Positions 27,686 through 35,143 of a DNA stretch of 64,000 nucleotides are shown in pieces (within the stretch, counting starts at the first letter, position 1; each line of letters begins with the position of its first letter). Location of the stretch: positions 1 to 64,000 of the forward strand of contig JAAEOA010000427.1 in the NCBI GenBank assembly GCA_024223715.1. The letters are read 5' to 3'. Below the pieces are notes generated by a model that was given only the letters and a program-made list of their open reading frames with translations, ran no database searches and had not been told where the DNA came from. A program made the translations under genes and the position numbers. Origin of the DNA: a bacterium. GTDB taxonomy: Bacteria; Krumholzibacteriota; Krumholzibacteriia; LZORAL124-64-63.

Positions 27686-27995
27686 ACCAAAATCCTATCT
27701 TTTATACTGCTGACAATTTTTGAAGTTTTTTTCGGAAGATATAATCTATCATGGTGCCTTGAGAATGTCATCCCAGCGAATAACAACAGCGCAAACTCCC
27801 GTGGATAACTTGGGGAAAAAATCTGTTACACCCCGGGACAACACTTGAAGAATGTGTTGATAACTCTCAAATTTAGTGGAAAACTAAAGCCTTACCGAGG
27901 ATAATTTAGTACTCTGAAGGCCCAGACCCCCAACAAACACTCGTTCCCCCCTTGTGGATAACTGGGGATAACTTTTCTAAAAAGAAAGCCTAGCC
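27686..27995. other. 310-bp gene-free region between dnaB and the methyltransferase
   Basis: Divergent intergenic stretch. The left 90 bp are AT-rich (TTTATACTGCTGACAATTTTTG...) and presumably hold the dnaB promoter. The right 200 bp carry six DnaA-box-like 9-mers in one orientation, listed separately. No RNA gene or ORF of substance is visible. Confidence 0.7.
27800..27971 (-). promoter_or_regulatory. cluster of six DnaA-box-like 9-mers
   Basis: Read on the minus strand: TTATCCACG (27800-27808), TTATCAACA (27855-27863), TTTTCCACT (27875-27883), TTATCCTCG (27896-27904), TTATCCACA (27953-27961, perfect) and TTATCCCCA (27963-27971). All share one orientation; the last two are 10 bp apart, one helical turn. 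The DnaA consensus is TTWTNCACA. Function could be DnaA control of dnaB, DnaA titration, or part of an origin; gene order around it does not support a bidirectional origin. Confidence 0.55.
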
Positions 27996-28850
27996 TTGAA
28001 TCACCAAAATGCCCTGAAACAAATCATGGAAGCACCCCACCCGCCTGAACCCTGGGTTAATGGCCACCAAATTCCCTGGAATGACCCAGCTTTCAGCCAA
28101 CGCATGCTGGAAGTGCATTTGGACCCAAACACGCATATGGCCAGCCGCCGCTCAGAAGTCATTGACCATCACATAGACTGGCTGGTTTCTCAAATACCAG
28201 CCGGAAGTCATGTCCTGGATGTGGGCTGTGGTCCCGGCTTGTACAATCATGAGCTGGCCCGACGTGGATTTCGCTCCACTGGTTTTGATTTTGCTCCCGC
28301 AGCTTTGAAGTGGGCAGAAACCAAATCAGAATCTGAAAAATTGGCCTGCAATTTTCTGAATCTCGACCTTACCGCCCTTCCCAACGATCTGGTAGAAATA
28401 ATTGGCGGCCCAGTCGATGCGATCACCTTCTGGTTTGGTGAGTTTCACTCCTTTTCACCGGAAATGGTTCGTGACTTCCTGCCCCGGCTGCACTCCTGCC
28501 TTCGCCGGGGAGGAAAATTCATACTCGAATACCAGCCAGATGATATTTTTGTCCGTGAAGAAAGTAGCGAATGGTCTGCTGAAAAGTCCTCAGTTTTCTG
28601 CGACTCACCTCATTTATGGCTACAGGAATTTGGCTGGGACAAAGAAACGACTACAGAAGTGCATGTGCACTGGATTCTGGAACAAGAATCCGGTAGTCTG
28701 CAAAGGTACATTCAGTGTCACAAGGCTTGGACCGAAGCTCAACTTGTCGGCCTGCTGGCCGATGCCGGTTTTCGTGACCCTGCTTTTCACCCGCCCATTA
28801 CGGGTGATAGCGAAGAATTTGAATTTCCCATGGTGGTAACGAGTGCGTAG
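27996..28850 (+). CDS. class I SAM-dependent methyltransferase
   Basis: A 284-aa cytoplasmic methyltransferase. Motif I is HVLDVGCGPGLYNHELARRG (about residues 69-88), motif II region STGFDFAP, and a later LPRLHSCLRRGGKFILEY matching the post-IV strand. It resembles small-molecule or lipid methyltransferases; the substrate is unknown. The start is a TTG with only a weak purine stretch upstream; ATG at 28026 is an alternative. It overlaps the SLC13 transporter by 8 bp, so the two are co-expressed and may handle the same compound. Confidence 0.85.
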   Translation: MNHQNALKQIMEAPHPPEPWVNGHQIPWNDPAFSQRMLEVHLDPNTHMASRRSEVIDHHIDWLVSQIPAGSHVLDVGCGPGLYNHELARRGFRSTGFDFAPAALKWAETKSESEKLACNFLNLDLTALPNDLVEIIGGPVDAITFWFGEFHSFSPEMVRDFLPRLHSCLRRGGKFILEYQPDDIFVREESSEWSAEKSSVFCDSPHLWLQEFGWDKETTTEVHVHWILEQESGSLQRYIQCHKAWTEAQLVGLLADAGFRDPAFHPPITGDSEEFEFPMVVTSA

Positions 28851-30279
28851 AAAACGTCGACTGCTTCCTTTTCTTTTTGGCATAGCCCTCTTTGTGGGCT
28901 TTTATCTGGCACCTGCCATGCCGGATGCCCTTGACCCCGCCGGGCAAAGCATTTCTCTAACGCACGAAGGCAAAGCCGCCCTGGGCCTATTCCTTCTTGC
29001 GGGTGTTTGGTGGGTGTTTGAAGTTTTGCCCGCTGGAGTCACCGGCCTTACCATTGCCGTTATCCAGACCCTTTGGTTCATTCGTGAACCCAGAACCGCC
29101 ATGACCGATTTTATGGACCCTTCGGTCTTTTTCATATTTGGCAGTCTGCTTATTGGTGCTGCTTTTTCCAGCACCGGGCTTACCAAACGCATGGCCTTTT
29201 ACATGCTAAAAGCCATTCCTGAGCGTACGCCCATTATTTATCTCGGTGTCTTTTCCATGACCGCCACAATGACTCTGTTCATGGCCCATACGGCGGTGGC
29301 AGCGGCCGTATTTCCTTTGTTACTGGTTGTGCATCAACTTTACGATCCCACCGGCCGGCCCACCCGTTTTGGCAAAGGCCTCTTTATTGGCATGGCCTGG
29401 ACAGCCGGTGCCGGTAGCATTATTACCCTTTTGGGAGCCGCCCGTGGTGCCGTGGCCATCGGTTTTTTTAAACAACTCACCGGTCAGGAAATTTCCTTTT
29501 TCGAAATTTCAAAATTCATGCTGCCCTTAGGCGTGACTATGGTTCTGCTCTTGTGGGGGTACGTTTGCCTGGCTTTCAAACCTGAGCGAGATGAGTTGCC
29601 GGGCTTGCGGAAAAAAGCCTCTTCCTTGTACGATGCCCTTGGCCCGATTAAGAAGAAAGAAACGGGGACTCTGGTTATTGTGCTGGGCCTAATGATCCTG
29701 CTAAGTTTGCGCTCTTTCATCCCCGCTTTGGCCCCTTTCCACAAATCAGCCATTATTCTGGGGGCTGCCATTCTATTCTTTGTGACAGGGATTTTACGAT
29801 CCAAGCATCTGGAAGATGTCCCCTGGAATATCATTCTGCTCTTTGGTGGGGCCATGAGCATCGGATTCTGTTTGTGGCAAACCGGAGCCGCTCAATGGCT
29901 GGCCATTGGCTGGTTGCGCCAACTATCGGGAGCTCCCTGGCTGGTGTTCATCCTTGGGGTTGCCTTCCTCATTCTGATTATGACCAACTTTATCATGAAT
30001 GTGGCTGCCATTGCCATCACGTTGCCAGTTTCTCTGGTAATGGCACCTTATATTGGAGTCGAGCCCGAAGTTGTCATGTTTGTAGCTCTGGCCACTGCCG
30101 GTATGCCATTCATGCTTTTGGTTGGTGCGGCACCCAACGCCATTGCTTATGAAAGCAACCAGTTCAGTACCAAAGAATTCTTCATGGCTGGAATTCCAGC
30201 CAGTTTAATTCTCCTTGCCGTATTGATGTTGTTTGTCTGGAAAATATGGCCAATGATGGGAATGCCGATCTTAATTTAA
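28843..30279 (+). CDS. SLC13/DASS-family sodium:anion symporter
   Basis: A 478-aa inner-membrane transporter with about 11 hydrophobic segments. DASS features include the first helical pair (TGLTIAVIQTLWFI), the MAHTAVAAAVFPLLL segment and the late TNFIMNVAAIAITLPV, corresponding to the two re-entrant substrate loops; members import di- or tricarboxylates, sulfate or phosphate with sodium. Substrate not determinable here. GTG at 28843 overlaps the methyltransferase end (GTGCGTAG), so translation is probably coupled. It converges on the pseudo-receiver gene with a 10-bp gap. Confidence 0.87.
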   Translation: MRRKRRLLPFLFGIALFVGFYLAPAMPDALDPAGQSISLTHEGKAALGLFLLAGVWWVFEVLPAGVTGLTIAVIQTLWFIREPRTAMTDFMDPSVFFIFGSLLIGAAFSSTGLTKRMAFYMLKAIPERTPIIYLGVFSMTATMTLFMAHTAVAAAVFPLLLVVHQLYDPTGRPTRFGKGLFIGMAWTAGAGSIITLLGAARGAVAIGFFKQLTGQEISFFEISKFMLPLGVTMVLLLWGYVCLAFKPERDELPGLRKKASSLYDALGPIKKKETGTLVIVLGLMILLSLRSFIPALAPFHKSAIILGAAILFFVTGILRSKHLEDVPWNIILLFGGAMSIGFCLWQTGAAQWLAIGWLRQLSGAPWLVFILGVAFLILIMTNFIMNVAAIAITLPVSLVMAPYIGVEPEVVMFVALATAGMPFMLLVGAAPNAIAYESNQFSTKEFFMAGIPASLILLAVLMLFVWKIWPMMGMPILI

Positions 30280-30289
30280 CTGGCCTAAT

Positions 30290-30661
30290 TTACTCAGCAA
30301 TAATTCGAAACAGTTCACCCGGTGCAGGAATATCCTTCAAACGCACAATCCAGGGTTTGGCAGAATTTTGATAACTCAAGGGCCATTGACCCAATAGAAT
30401 AACCCGACCGCCAACATGCGAAACGGCGTCAATGATTTCGTTCGGAGATTCACTATTACTGGAAGCAACTCCGCTAATTAAAAGAACCACATCCGAATCA
30501 GGTGAAATGGCCTCAACCACCGCGGAAATACTTGTTTGAAGCTCAACTTGATGATATCCCGATAACAACGCACCCAAATCGCCAGCCAGAAATCCACTTT
30601 GGGAATAAATAATAATATTCAGTACATTGGTTGATTTAATTGGTTTCGGTTCCATAACCAT
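30290..30661 (-). CDS. pseudo-receiver-like small protein
   Basis: A 123-aa protein with alternating strands and helices like a CheY fold: LNIIIYSQSGFLAGDLGALL, then DVVLLISGV where the phosphoryl-accepting Asp is expected, then GRVILLGQWPL and a final helix after RLKDIPAPGELFRIIAE (position of the conserved KP). The acidic pocket DD and the acceptor Asp are missing, so it could not be phosphorylated in the usual way. Fold assignment is by pattern only. It lies 432 bp downstream of a sigma54 response regulator, with a long hairpin between them. Confidence 0.5.
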   Translation of the reverse strand: MVMEPKPIKSTNVLNIIIYSQSGFLAGDLGALLSGYHQVELQTSISAVVEAISPDSDVVLLISGVASSNSESPNEIIDAVSHVGGRVILLGQWPLSYQNSAKPWIVRLKDIPAPGELFRIIAE

Positions 30662-31093
30662 TTATCCGCCATTCAAAAAGGGAGCCAACGCAGCCGTGAT
30701 AAGCTCTCGCCCAATGCTATCCTAGCCGTGCCGACTCCCAAATCCAATCCCCCACCGTTTTCAATTCGAATGGCACCCATCACCCACATGATGTGCCCAT
30801 TCGAAAAAGGTTGGCCGTTCGCCTAGCCTCCCTCCAGAACCCCAGGCAGATGGCCTCCCTGTTCCTTCCTCCCATAAGGCAAATGGTGTTCCAGTTTGGC
30901 TGTTTTTTCAGAAATTCTTAAATGGTTAATTATCAATGACTTAACGGATATAAAAATGCTCACAATTGAGGATTGTTCAGCAACTGCAACATTTGCGTGG
31001 CAGTGAATCCGGGAAATCTTCATAAGTTATTGTGAATCAATCAGATACTTATGCATCATAAATGTTACATTTGACGCATCATTGTTGCACAAA
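30662..31093. other. 432-bp region without a gene
   Basis: No convincing coding sequence: the 66-aa minus ORF here has no start context and no recognisable fold. The left part holds a long imperfect hairpin (30765-30805); the right part (30890-31090) is AT-rich. It separates the sigma54 regulator from the pseudo-receiver gene on the same strand. Confidence 0.6.
30765..30805. repeat. long imperfect hairpin
   Basis: TTCGAATGGCAC...CATCA on the left pairs with TGATG...GTGCCCATTCGAA on the right: about 17 base pairs with two small bulges and a loop of CCCACA. Neither flank has a U-tract, so it is not an ordinary terminator. It could be a small-RNA structure, an mRNA-stability element or a palindromic repeat family member. 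Confidence 0.75.
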
Positions 31094-32470
31094 CTAAATT
31101 CTAAAATCTTCGGCCTCAATATTCAAAGACTTCAACAATCGTTGAAAACTTTGCCGCGGCATCCCACTTGCCTTCGCCGCTTCAGTAATATTCCCTCCAC
31201 AAAGCTCCAGGCGTGCCGACAAATAGTCTCTTTGCCATTTCTGAGTAACAATCAATTTGTCGTCATCATACAGCCCAGGAGTTTCCGCCTGGGCTGAACC
31301 ACTCAGTGAAGATTGAAAAATATCTCCAACCCCAATAACCTTACCCTGGCAGTTAAGAACCGCACGTTCAACCTCGTTCCCCAAGTGACGAACGTTGCCC
31401 ACCCATTCATGGCTCAATAACCGTTTTTTCACAGCATCGGAAAAACCATGAATGTCCTTTCGAAAGCGTGAAGCAGCCACCTGCAGAAAATTATCAGCCA
31501 GAGGAAGAATATCACCAGGACGCTCATTCAACGGCAACAGGTGGATTCGATATATGTTCAATCGATAGTATAGTTCCGGACGAAAATCACCATCTTCAAT
31601 AGCTTGCTCCAGGTCTTTACTGGTTGCAGCAATGATGCGTGTTTTCACCGGGATGTCGGAATTTTCTCCCACTCGGCTGAAAACCCTTTCGCCCAGAACA
31701 CGCAGCAATTTGACTTGAAAAGCCATAGGGCTGTCACCAATTTCATCCAGAAAAAGAGTCCCCCCCGAAGCCATTTCAAATTTCCCCACTCGTTGACGGT
31801 CCGCACCGGTAAAAGCTCCCCGGCTGTGGCCAAACATCTCAGACTCGATGATTTCCCCAGGAACAGCACCGCAATTAATGGCCACAAAAGGCCCTTCACT
31901 GACATCACTGCAATGATGAATTCGCCGGGCAACCATTTCCTTACCGGTGCCCGATTCACCGGTTATCAGAACCGTGGCATCGGTGGGCGCCACCCGATCA
32001 ATTTTGTCGAGCATATGGTGAGTGGAAGTGTCGCCGGCGATAAAAGAGCCCGTCAACCGAACAACTTCACCGCGATGAGCTGCCAGAGCCCGGCTGCTGT
32101 CACGGGAGGTGAGAGCTTTTTCCACAAGGTTCAGAAGCTGGGGCAAGTCAGCTTGTTTTGTAGCGTAATGAAAGGCTCCCATTTTTATGGCCTCCACCAC
32201 GGTAACCACTTCCTGATTTCCAGAAAGCATTATCACCGGTGGGGCATCATCCATAGCCCGAATATTTTCCAGGATTTCGAGACCCGACATTTTTCCAACA
32301 CCCAGATCAACGTCCAGCAGAATAATATCAGGGTGGTTTGATTTTAAATGCTCCAGAGCCTCGGGACCATTGTGGGCCATATCGAAGCAGAACTTTCCAC
32401 TGAGCATCAACTCCAGGTCCTGACAATACCGTATGTCATCGTCGATAATAAAAAGCCGGGTGCCGACCAT
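31094..32470 (-). CDS. sigma54-dependent response regulator (NtrC family)
   Basis: A 458-aa transcription activator. The receiver (1-120) has acidic pocket DDD and acceptor Asp in IILLDVDLG. The AAA+ domain has Walker A GESGTGKE, the sigma54-contact loop RGAFTGADR and GGTLFLDEIGD. The C-terminal Fis-type helix-turn-helix is GNITEAAKASGMPRQSFQRLLK. The receiver lacks the usual Lys-Pro (ATKQADLPQ), but the K is present. No kinase gene is adjacent. It starts two bases after the UDG stop, at the end of the rpoZ-coaBC-udg unit, an odd place for a specific regulator. Confidence 0.92.
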   Translation of the reverse strand: MVGTRLFIIDDDIRYCQDLELMLSGKFCFDMAHNGPEALEHLKSNHPDIILLDVDLGVGKMSGLEILENIRAMDDAPPVIMLSGNQEVVTVVEAIKMGAFHYATKQADLPQLLNLVEKALTSRDSSRALAAHRGEVVRLTGSFIAGDTSTHHMLDKIDRVAPTDATVLITGESGTGKEMVARRIHHCSDVSEGPFVAINCGAVPGEIIESEMFGHSRGAFTGADRQRVGKFEMASGGTLFLDEIGDSPMAFQVKLLRVLGERVFSRVGENSDIPVKTRIIAATSKDLEQAIEDGDFRPELYYRLNIYRIHLLPLNERPGDILPLADNFLQVAASRFRKDIHGFSDAVKKRLLSHEWVGNVRHLGNEVERAVLNCQGKVIGVGDIFQSSLSGSAQAETPGLYDDDKLIVTQKWQRDYLSARLELCGGNITEAAKASGMPRQSFQRLLKSLNIEAEDFRI

Positions 32471-32472
32471 GA

Positions 32473-33516
32473 TCAGGAGCCACCTTTGGCGTTGGAACGA
32501 TTTGTCACAACATCGTCAAGAGAGTCATGCAATGCTCTTAACCGCTGAACATCCTGCCAAGTGTCTTTTTTCCAGGCCGGATTGCGCAGCAAAGCCGCCG
32601 GGTGATAAGTAGCCATCACTGGAATTCCTTCGTAAAAATGAATACCCTCACGCAGACGGCCCAGGCTCAAATCCGAACCCAGCAAAGTTTGGGCAGCAAC
32701 CTTCCCGAGACAACAAATAATTTTTGGTTGAATGATGCTCAGCTGCTGTTTCAGAAAAGTTGAACAGGCTTCAATTTCGTCCAAAAGTGGATCCCGATTC
32801 TGAGGCGGGCGACATTTCAAAATATTGGCGATGTAAATGTGGCGCCGATCGAACCCAATGGCCTCGATAATTTTTGTCAGCAATTGACCACTGGCACCTA
32901 CAAAAGGCTCCCCTTGCAAATCTTCTTCTCTGCCAGGAGCCTCACCAATGAACAGAACCCGTGCCTGAGCATCCCCTGAACCAAAAACAACCTGGGTGCG
33001 ACTTTTGGCCAAACCACATTTCTGGCAGGATAAAGCTTCATCCCTCAAAGCCAGAAGGGTCTCTTTGGGGTTGTCTGAATTTTTTTGATCAAACTCTGCG
33101 ACAGCCGAAACTTGTGGACTCTGTTTGGCAATGGTCGCCAAGGCCTGAGCGACAAAACGCTCACACTCCTGCTTGAATTCCGGATTGGTAATTTCAGGTG
33201 CAGGTTTGGGTGCAGGTTTGGTTGTTGGTTTGGTTGTTGGTTTAGTTGTTGGTTTGGATTCCTTCGCAACATTGGAGGCTGTCACTTTTGCCTCAGGTGC
33301 TAAAGGTTTTCTGGCTTTTTCAACACGGGCAACAACAGCTTCCGGTATTTCCCCGACAGTAGATTCAGTATTGGGTTCTGAGATCTCCTCAGGCTTCCCT
33401 TCATCCAGAAACCAGCCCGACCCCAGGTCTTCATTCTGACGCACCCATTTCTTCAGGTCCGCTCGCAGTTTATCAGGATGATCATCCGCGTGGGTCATAT
33501 TCCGTATCTTTTTCAT
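32473..33516 (-). CDS. udg: family 4 uracil-DNA glycosylase (4Fe-4S)
   Basis: Removes uracil from DNA produced by cytosine deamination. The conserved core occupies the C-terminal 215 residues: cluster cysteines CQKCG and NILKC...C, active-site GEAPGREEDLQGEPFVGASG and the late YHPAALLR. The first 130 residues are a charged, low-complexity arm with TKPT repeats encoded by a 12-bp DNA repeat. The start is uncertain: ATG 33516 (given) or ATG 33498; both overlap coaBC (35 or 17 bp) and neither has a good ribosome site. It is translationally linked to coaBC upstream and to the sigma54 regulator downstream. Confidence 0.92.
   Translation of the reverse strand: MKKIRNMTHADDHPDKLRADLKKWVRQNEDLGSGWFLDEGKPEEISEPNTESTVGEIPEAVVARVEKARKPLAPEAKVTASNVAKESKPTTKPTTKPTTKPAPKPAPEITNPEFKQECERFVAQALATIAKQSPQVSAVAEFDQKNSDNPKETLLALRDEALSCQKCGLAKSRTQVVFGSGDAQARVLFIGEAPGREEDLQGEPFVGASGQLLTKIIEAIGFDRRHIYIANILKCRPPQNRDPLLDEIEACSTFLKQQLSIIQPKIICCLGKVAAQTLLGSDLSLGRLREGIHFYEGIPVMATYHPAALLRNPAWKKDTWQDVQRLRALHDSLDDVVTNRSNAKGGS
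33203..33256. repeat. 12-bp in-frame tandem repeat in udg
   Basis: About four and a half copies of GGTTTGGTTGTT (plus-strand view), the first diverged to GGTTTGGGTGCA and the fourth to GGTTTAGTTGTT. Read on the minus strand it encodes a (TTKP)n linker before the glycosylase domain. Copy number may vary between strains. Confidence 0.9.
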
Positions 33517-34768
33517 TATCAGCCAAATTGTTCAAAATTCCCCAGGCCAGTTTACTTTTGGCCACGGAATCGCTCTGCCAAACCACTCCATCAGATCCCA
33601 GTAAGGTAACCTGATGATTTACCCCGCCAAAACCCGCCCCTTCGGCAGTTGGGTTATTGGCCACGATATAGTCCATATTTTTGGCTTGGCGTTTGCTGGC
33701 AGCCCGGTTCAGCACATCTTCTGTTTCCAGGGCAAAACCAACCACTTTGGTTTCATCAGTGCGATGAACAGGCACAACTTCAGCAAGAATATCAGGATTT
33801 CCCTGCAGATCCAACGACCAATGGCCCTGCATCGATTCTTTTTTAATTTTCCCGTCGACAATTTCTTTGGGCGCAAAATCAGCGACCGCTGCGCTCATAA
33901 ATAACCAGTCACAACCTGCCTGCAATCCTGTAGCCACGGCATCAGCCATTTCGCAAGCCGATTGAATTCTATCAGTCTGCACCAATCCCCTTGGCGGCAG
34001 CATGGCCGTGGGCCCAGCCACCAAATGGACCTGTGCGCCGGATTGAATGAGAGCTGAAGCCAGAGCAAAACCCATGGCACCAGTAGAGCGATTGCCCAGA
34101 AAACGAACCGCATCGATAGTTTCAAAAGTGGGACCGGCTGTTACCAAAACCTTCTTGCCTGTCCAGAAGCCTGATTGAATTGACGATGGCTCCTGCCGGG
34201 GATGCTGATCTGGGCGAAGCCCTTTCAAGGATCCGGCCATCTCCAGAGCGGCAGCCAGAATATCTTCCGGCTCACTCATGCGTCCTTCACTGATGGTGCC
34301 ACAGGCCAGCCAGCCATCGCCCGGGCCCACAGTGGCAACGCCACGGTCATGCAAAGTCTGCAAATTTGCCTGTGTGGCAGGATGACGCCACATATTATCG
34401 TTCATGGCCGGTGCCATCAGAACAGGACCACCAAAAGCGAGCAACAGAGTGGAGACAATGTCATCGGCTATTCCGTGAGTGGCTTTGGCCATGGTATTTG
34501 CCGTCGCCGGGGCAACAATGGCAATATCGGCCCAGCGGGCGTATTCAATGTGATCAAGGGCTTCACTCTGGCCTTCACCCCACAAATCGGTGGCAACGGA
34601 ATGGCCCGTCAAAGCTTCAAAAGTAATCGGAGTTACAAATCGGGTGGCCGCCTCGGTCATGGCAACCTTAACAGAAAAACCCGCCTGCAAAAGCAGGCGG
34701 GCTAAAAAACAAGCCTTATAGGCGGCAATACCACCGGAAACCATAAGAAGAGCTCGGGTAGAGGTCAT
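33482..34768 (-). CDS. coaBC: bifunctional phosphopantothenoylcysteine decarboxylase / phosphopantothenate-cysteine ligase
   Basis: Two sequential steps of coenzyme A synthesis in one 428-aa cytoplasmic protein. The FMN-binding CoaC half opens MVSGGIAAYKACFLARLL and contains the catalytic histidine in LDHIEYARWAD, the PAMNDNMW motif and ACGTISEGRM. The CoaB half begins VLVTAGPTFETIDAVRFLGNRSTG and includes DYIVANNPT. The ATG follows the rpoZ stop by two bases. Codons 23-32 coincide with a perfect terminator-like hairpin on the coding strand, listed separately. Confidence 0.96.
   Translation of the reverse strand: MTSTRALLMVSGGIAAYKACFLARLLLQAGFSVKVAMTEAATRFVTPITFEALTGHSVATDLWGEGQSEALDHIEYARWADIAIVAPATANTMAKATHGIADDIVSTLLLAFGGPVLMAPAMNDNMWRHPATQANLQTLHDRGVATVGPGDGWLACGTISEGRMSEPEDILAAALEMAGSLKGLRPDQHPRQEPSSIQSGFWTGKKVLVTAGPTFETIDAVRFLGNRSTGAMGFALASALIQSGAQVHLVAGPTAMLPPRGLVQTDRIQSACEMADAVATGLQAGCDWLFMSAAVADFAPKEIVDGKIKKESMQGHWSLDLQGNPDILAEVVPVHRTDETKVVGFALETEDVLNRAASKRQAKNMDYIVANNPTAEGAGFGGVNHQVTLLGSDGVVWQSDSVAKSKLAWGILNNLADNEKDTEYDPRG
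34675..34701 (-). terminator. terminator-like hairpin inside coaBC
   Basis: On the coding (minus) strand CCCGCCTGC-TTTT-GCAGGCGGG is a perfect 9-bp G+C-rich stem with a 4-base loop, immediately followed by TTTTT. It starts 67 bases into coaBC. It has every feature of an intrinsic terminator, but ribosomes on coaBC would mask it; it may act as a polarity or attenuation element. Confidence 0.6.
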
Positions 34769-34770
34769 GT

Positions 34771-35010
34771 CTAACCCTCTTCCTGCTCCCTTTCGGCGCG
34801 AATTTGACGGGCACGCTCTTTCTGGTCAAACCATTCGACTTTTCCGTCGATGAGTCGTTCCACAGCCAGGGAAGTGATTTTTCCAGGCAAGGTAACTTCA
34901 AACATACGAGCGCGTTCGTTCAAACGACGAGCTTCCAGGGCAGCAATTTTGATAGCCTTGAATTTATTGGGAATCAAGTCGACAACTTTATGGCGCGGTA
35001 TATAAGTCAT
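34771..35010 (-). CDS. rpoZ: RNA polymerase omega subunit
   Basis: A 79-aa small subunit that stabilises the beta' subunit of RNA polymerase. The family core is visible: TYIPRHKVVDLIPNKFKAIKIAALEARRLNERAR, followed by a charged tail. ATG 35010 has AGAGGAAGG six bases upstream; the ORF-track start 22 codons earlier has none and is rejected. It is the first gene of the rpoZ-coaBC-udg-regulator unit. The position next to coaBC is conserved across many phyla. Confidence 0.87.
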   Translation of the reverse strand: MTYIPRHKVVDLIPNKFKAIKIAALEARRLNERARMFEVTLPGKITSLAVERLIDGKVEWFDQKERARQIRAEREQEEG

Positions 35011-35095
35011 GCGGCCTTCCTCTGCGGATATTAAGGTAATTCGGGGTACACATACCCATTCATTGCGTTTTGGCAACTGATGAACAATAGCGTAA

Positions 35096-35132
35096 GACTG
35101 GGAAAAAGCAAGAAGATTGCTCTTTCCCAGTC
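35096..35132 (-). terminator. hairpin after the second S8 protease gene
   Basis: A perfect 10-bp stem GACTGGGAAA/TTTCCCAGTC extended by AGCAA/TTGCT around a 5-base loop, starting 12 bp past the protease stop. The following minus-strand sequence is TTACGC, so there is no real U-tract; it may end or process the transcript before rpoZ. Confidence 0.65.
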
Positions 35133-35143
35133 AAAATTATTCG

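Noticed and set aside
27686-27995. A proven chromosomal origin
   Set aside because: DnaA-box-like sites are clear, but genes on both sides run mostly on the minus strand, with no flip of orientation as expected at an origin, and dnaA, dnaN and rpmH are absent. Kept only as a candidate regulatory cluster.
30823-31023. 66-aa minus-strand ORF
   Set aside because: No good start context, no homology recognised, in an AT-rich gap.
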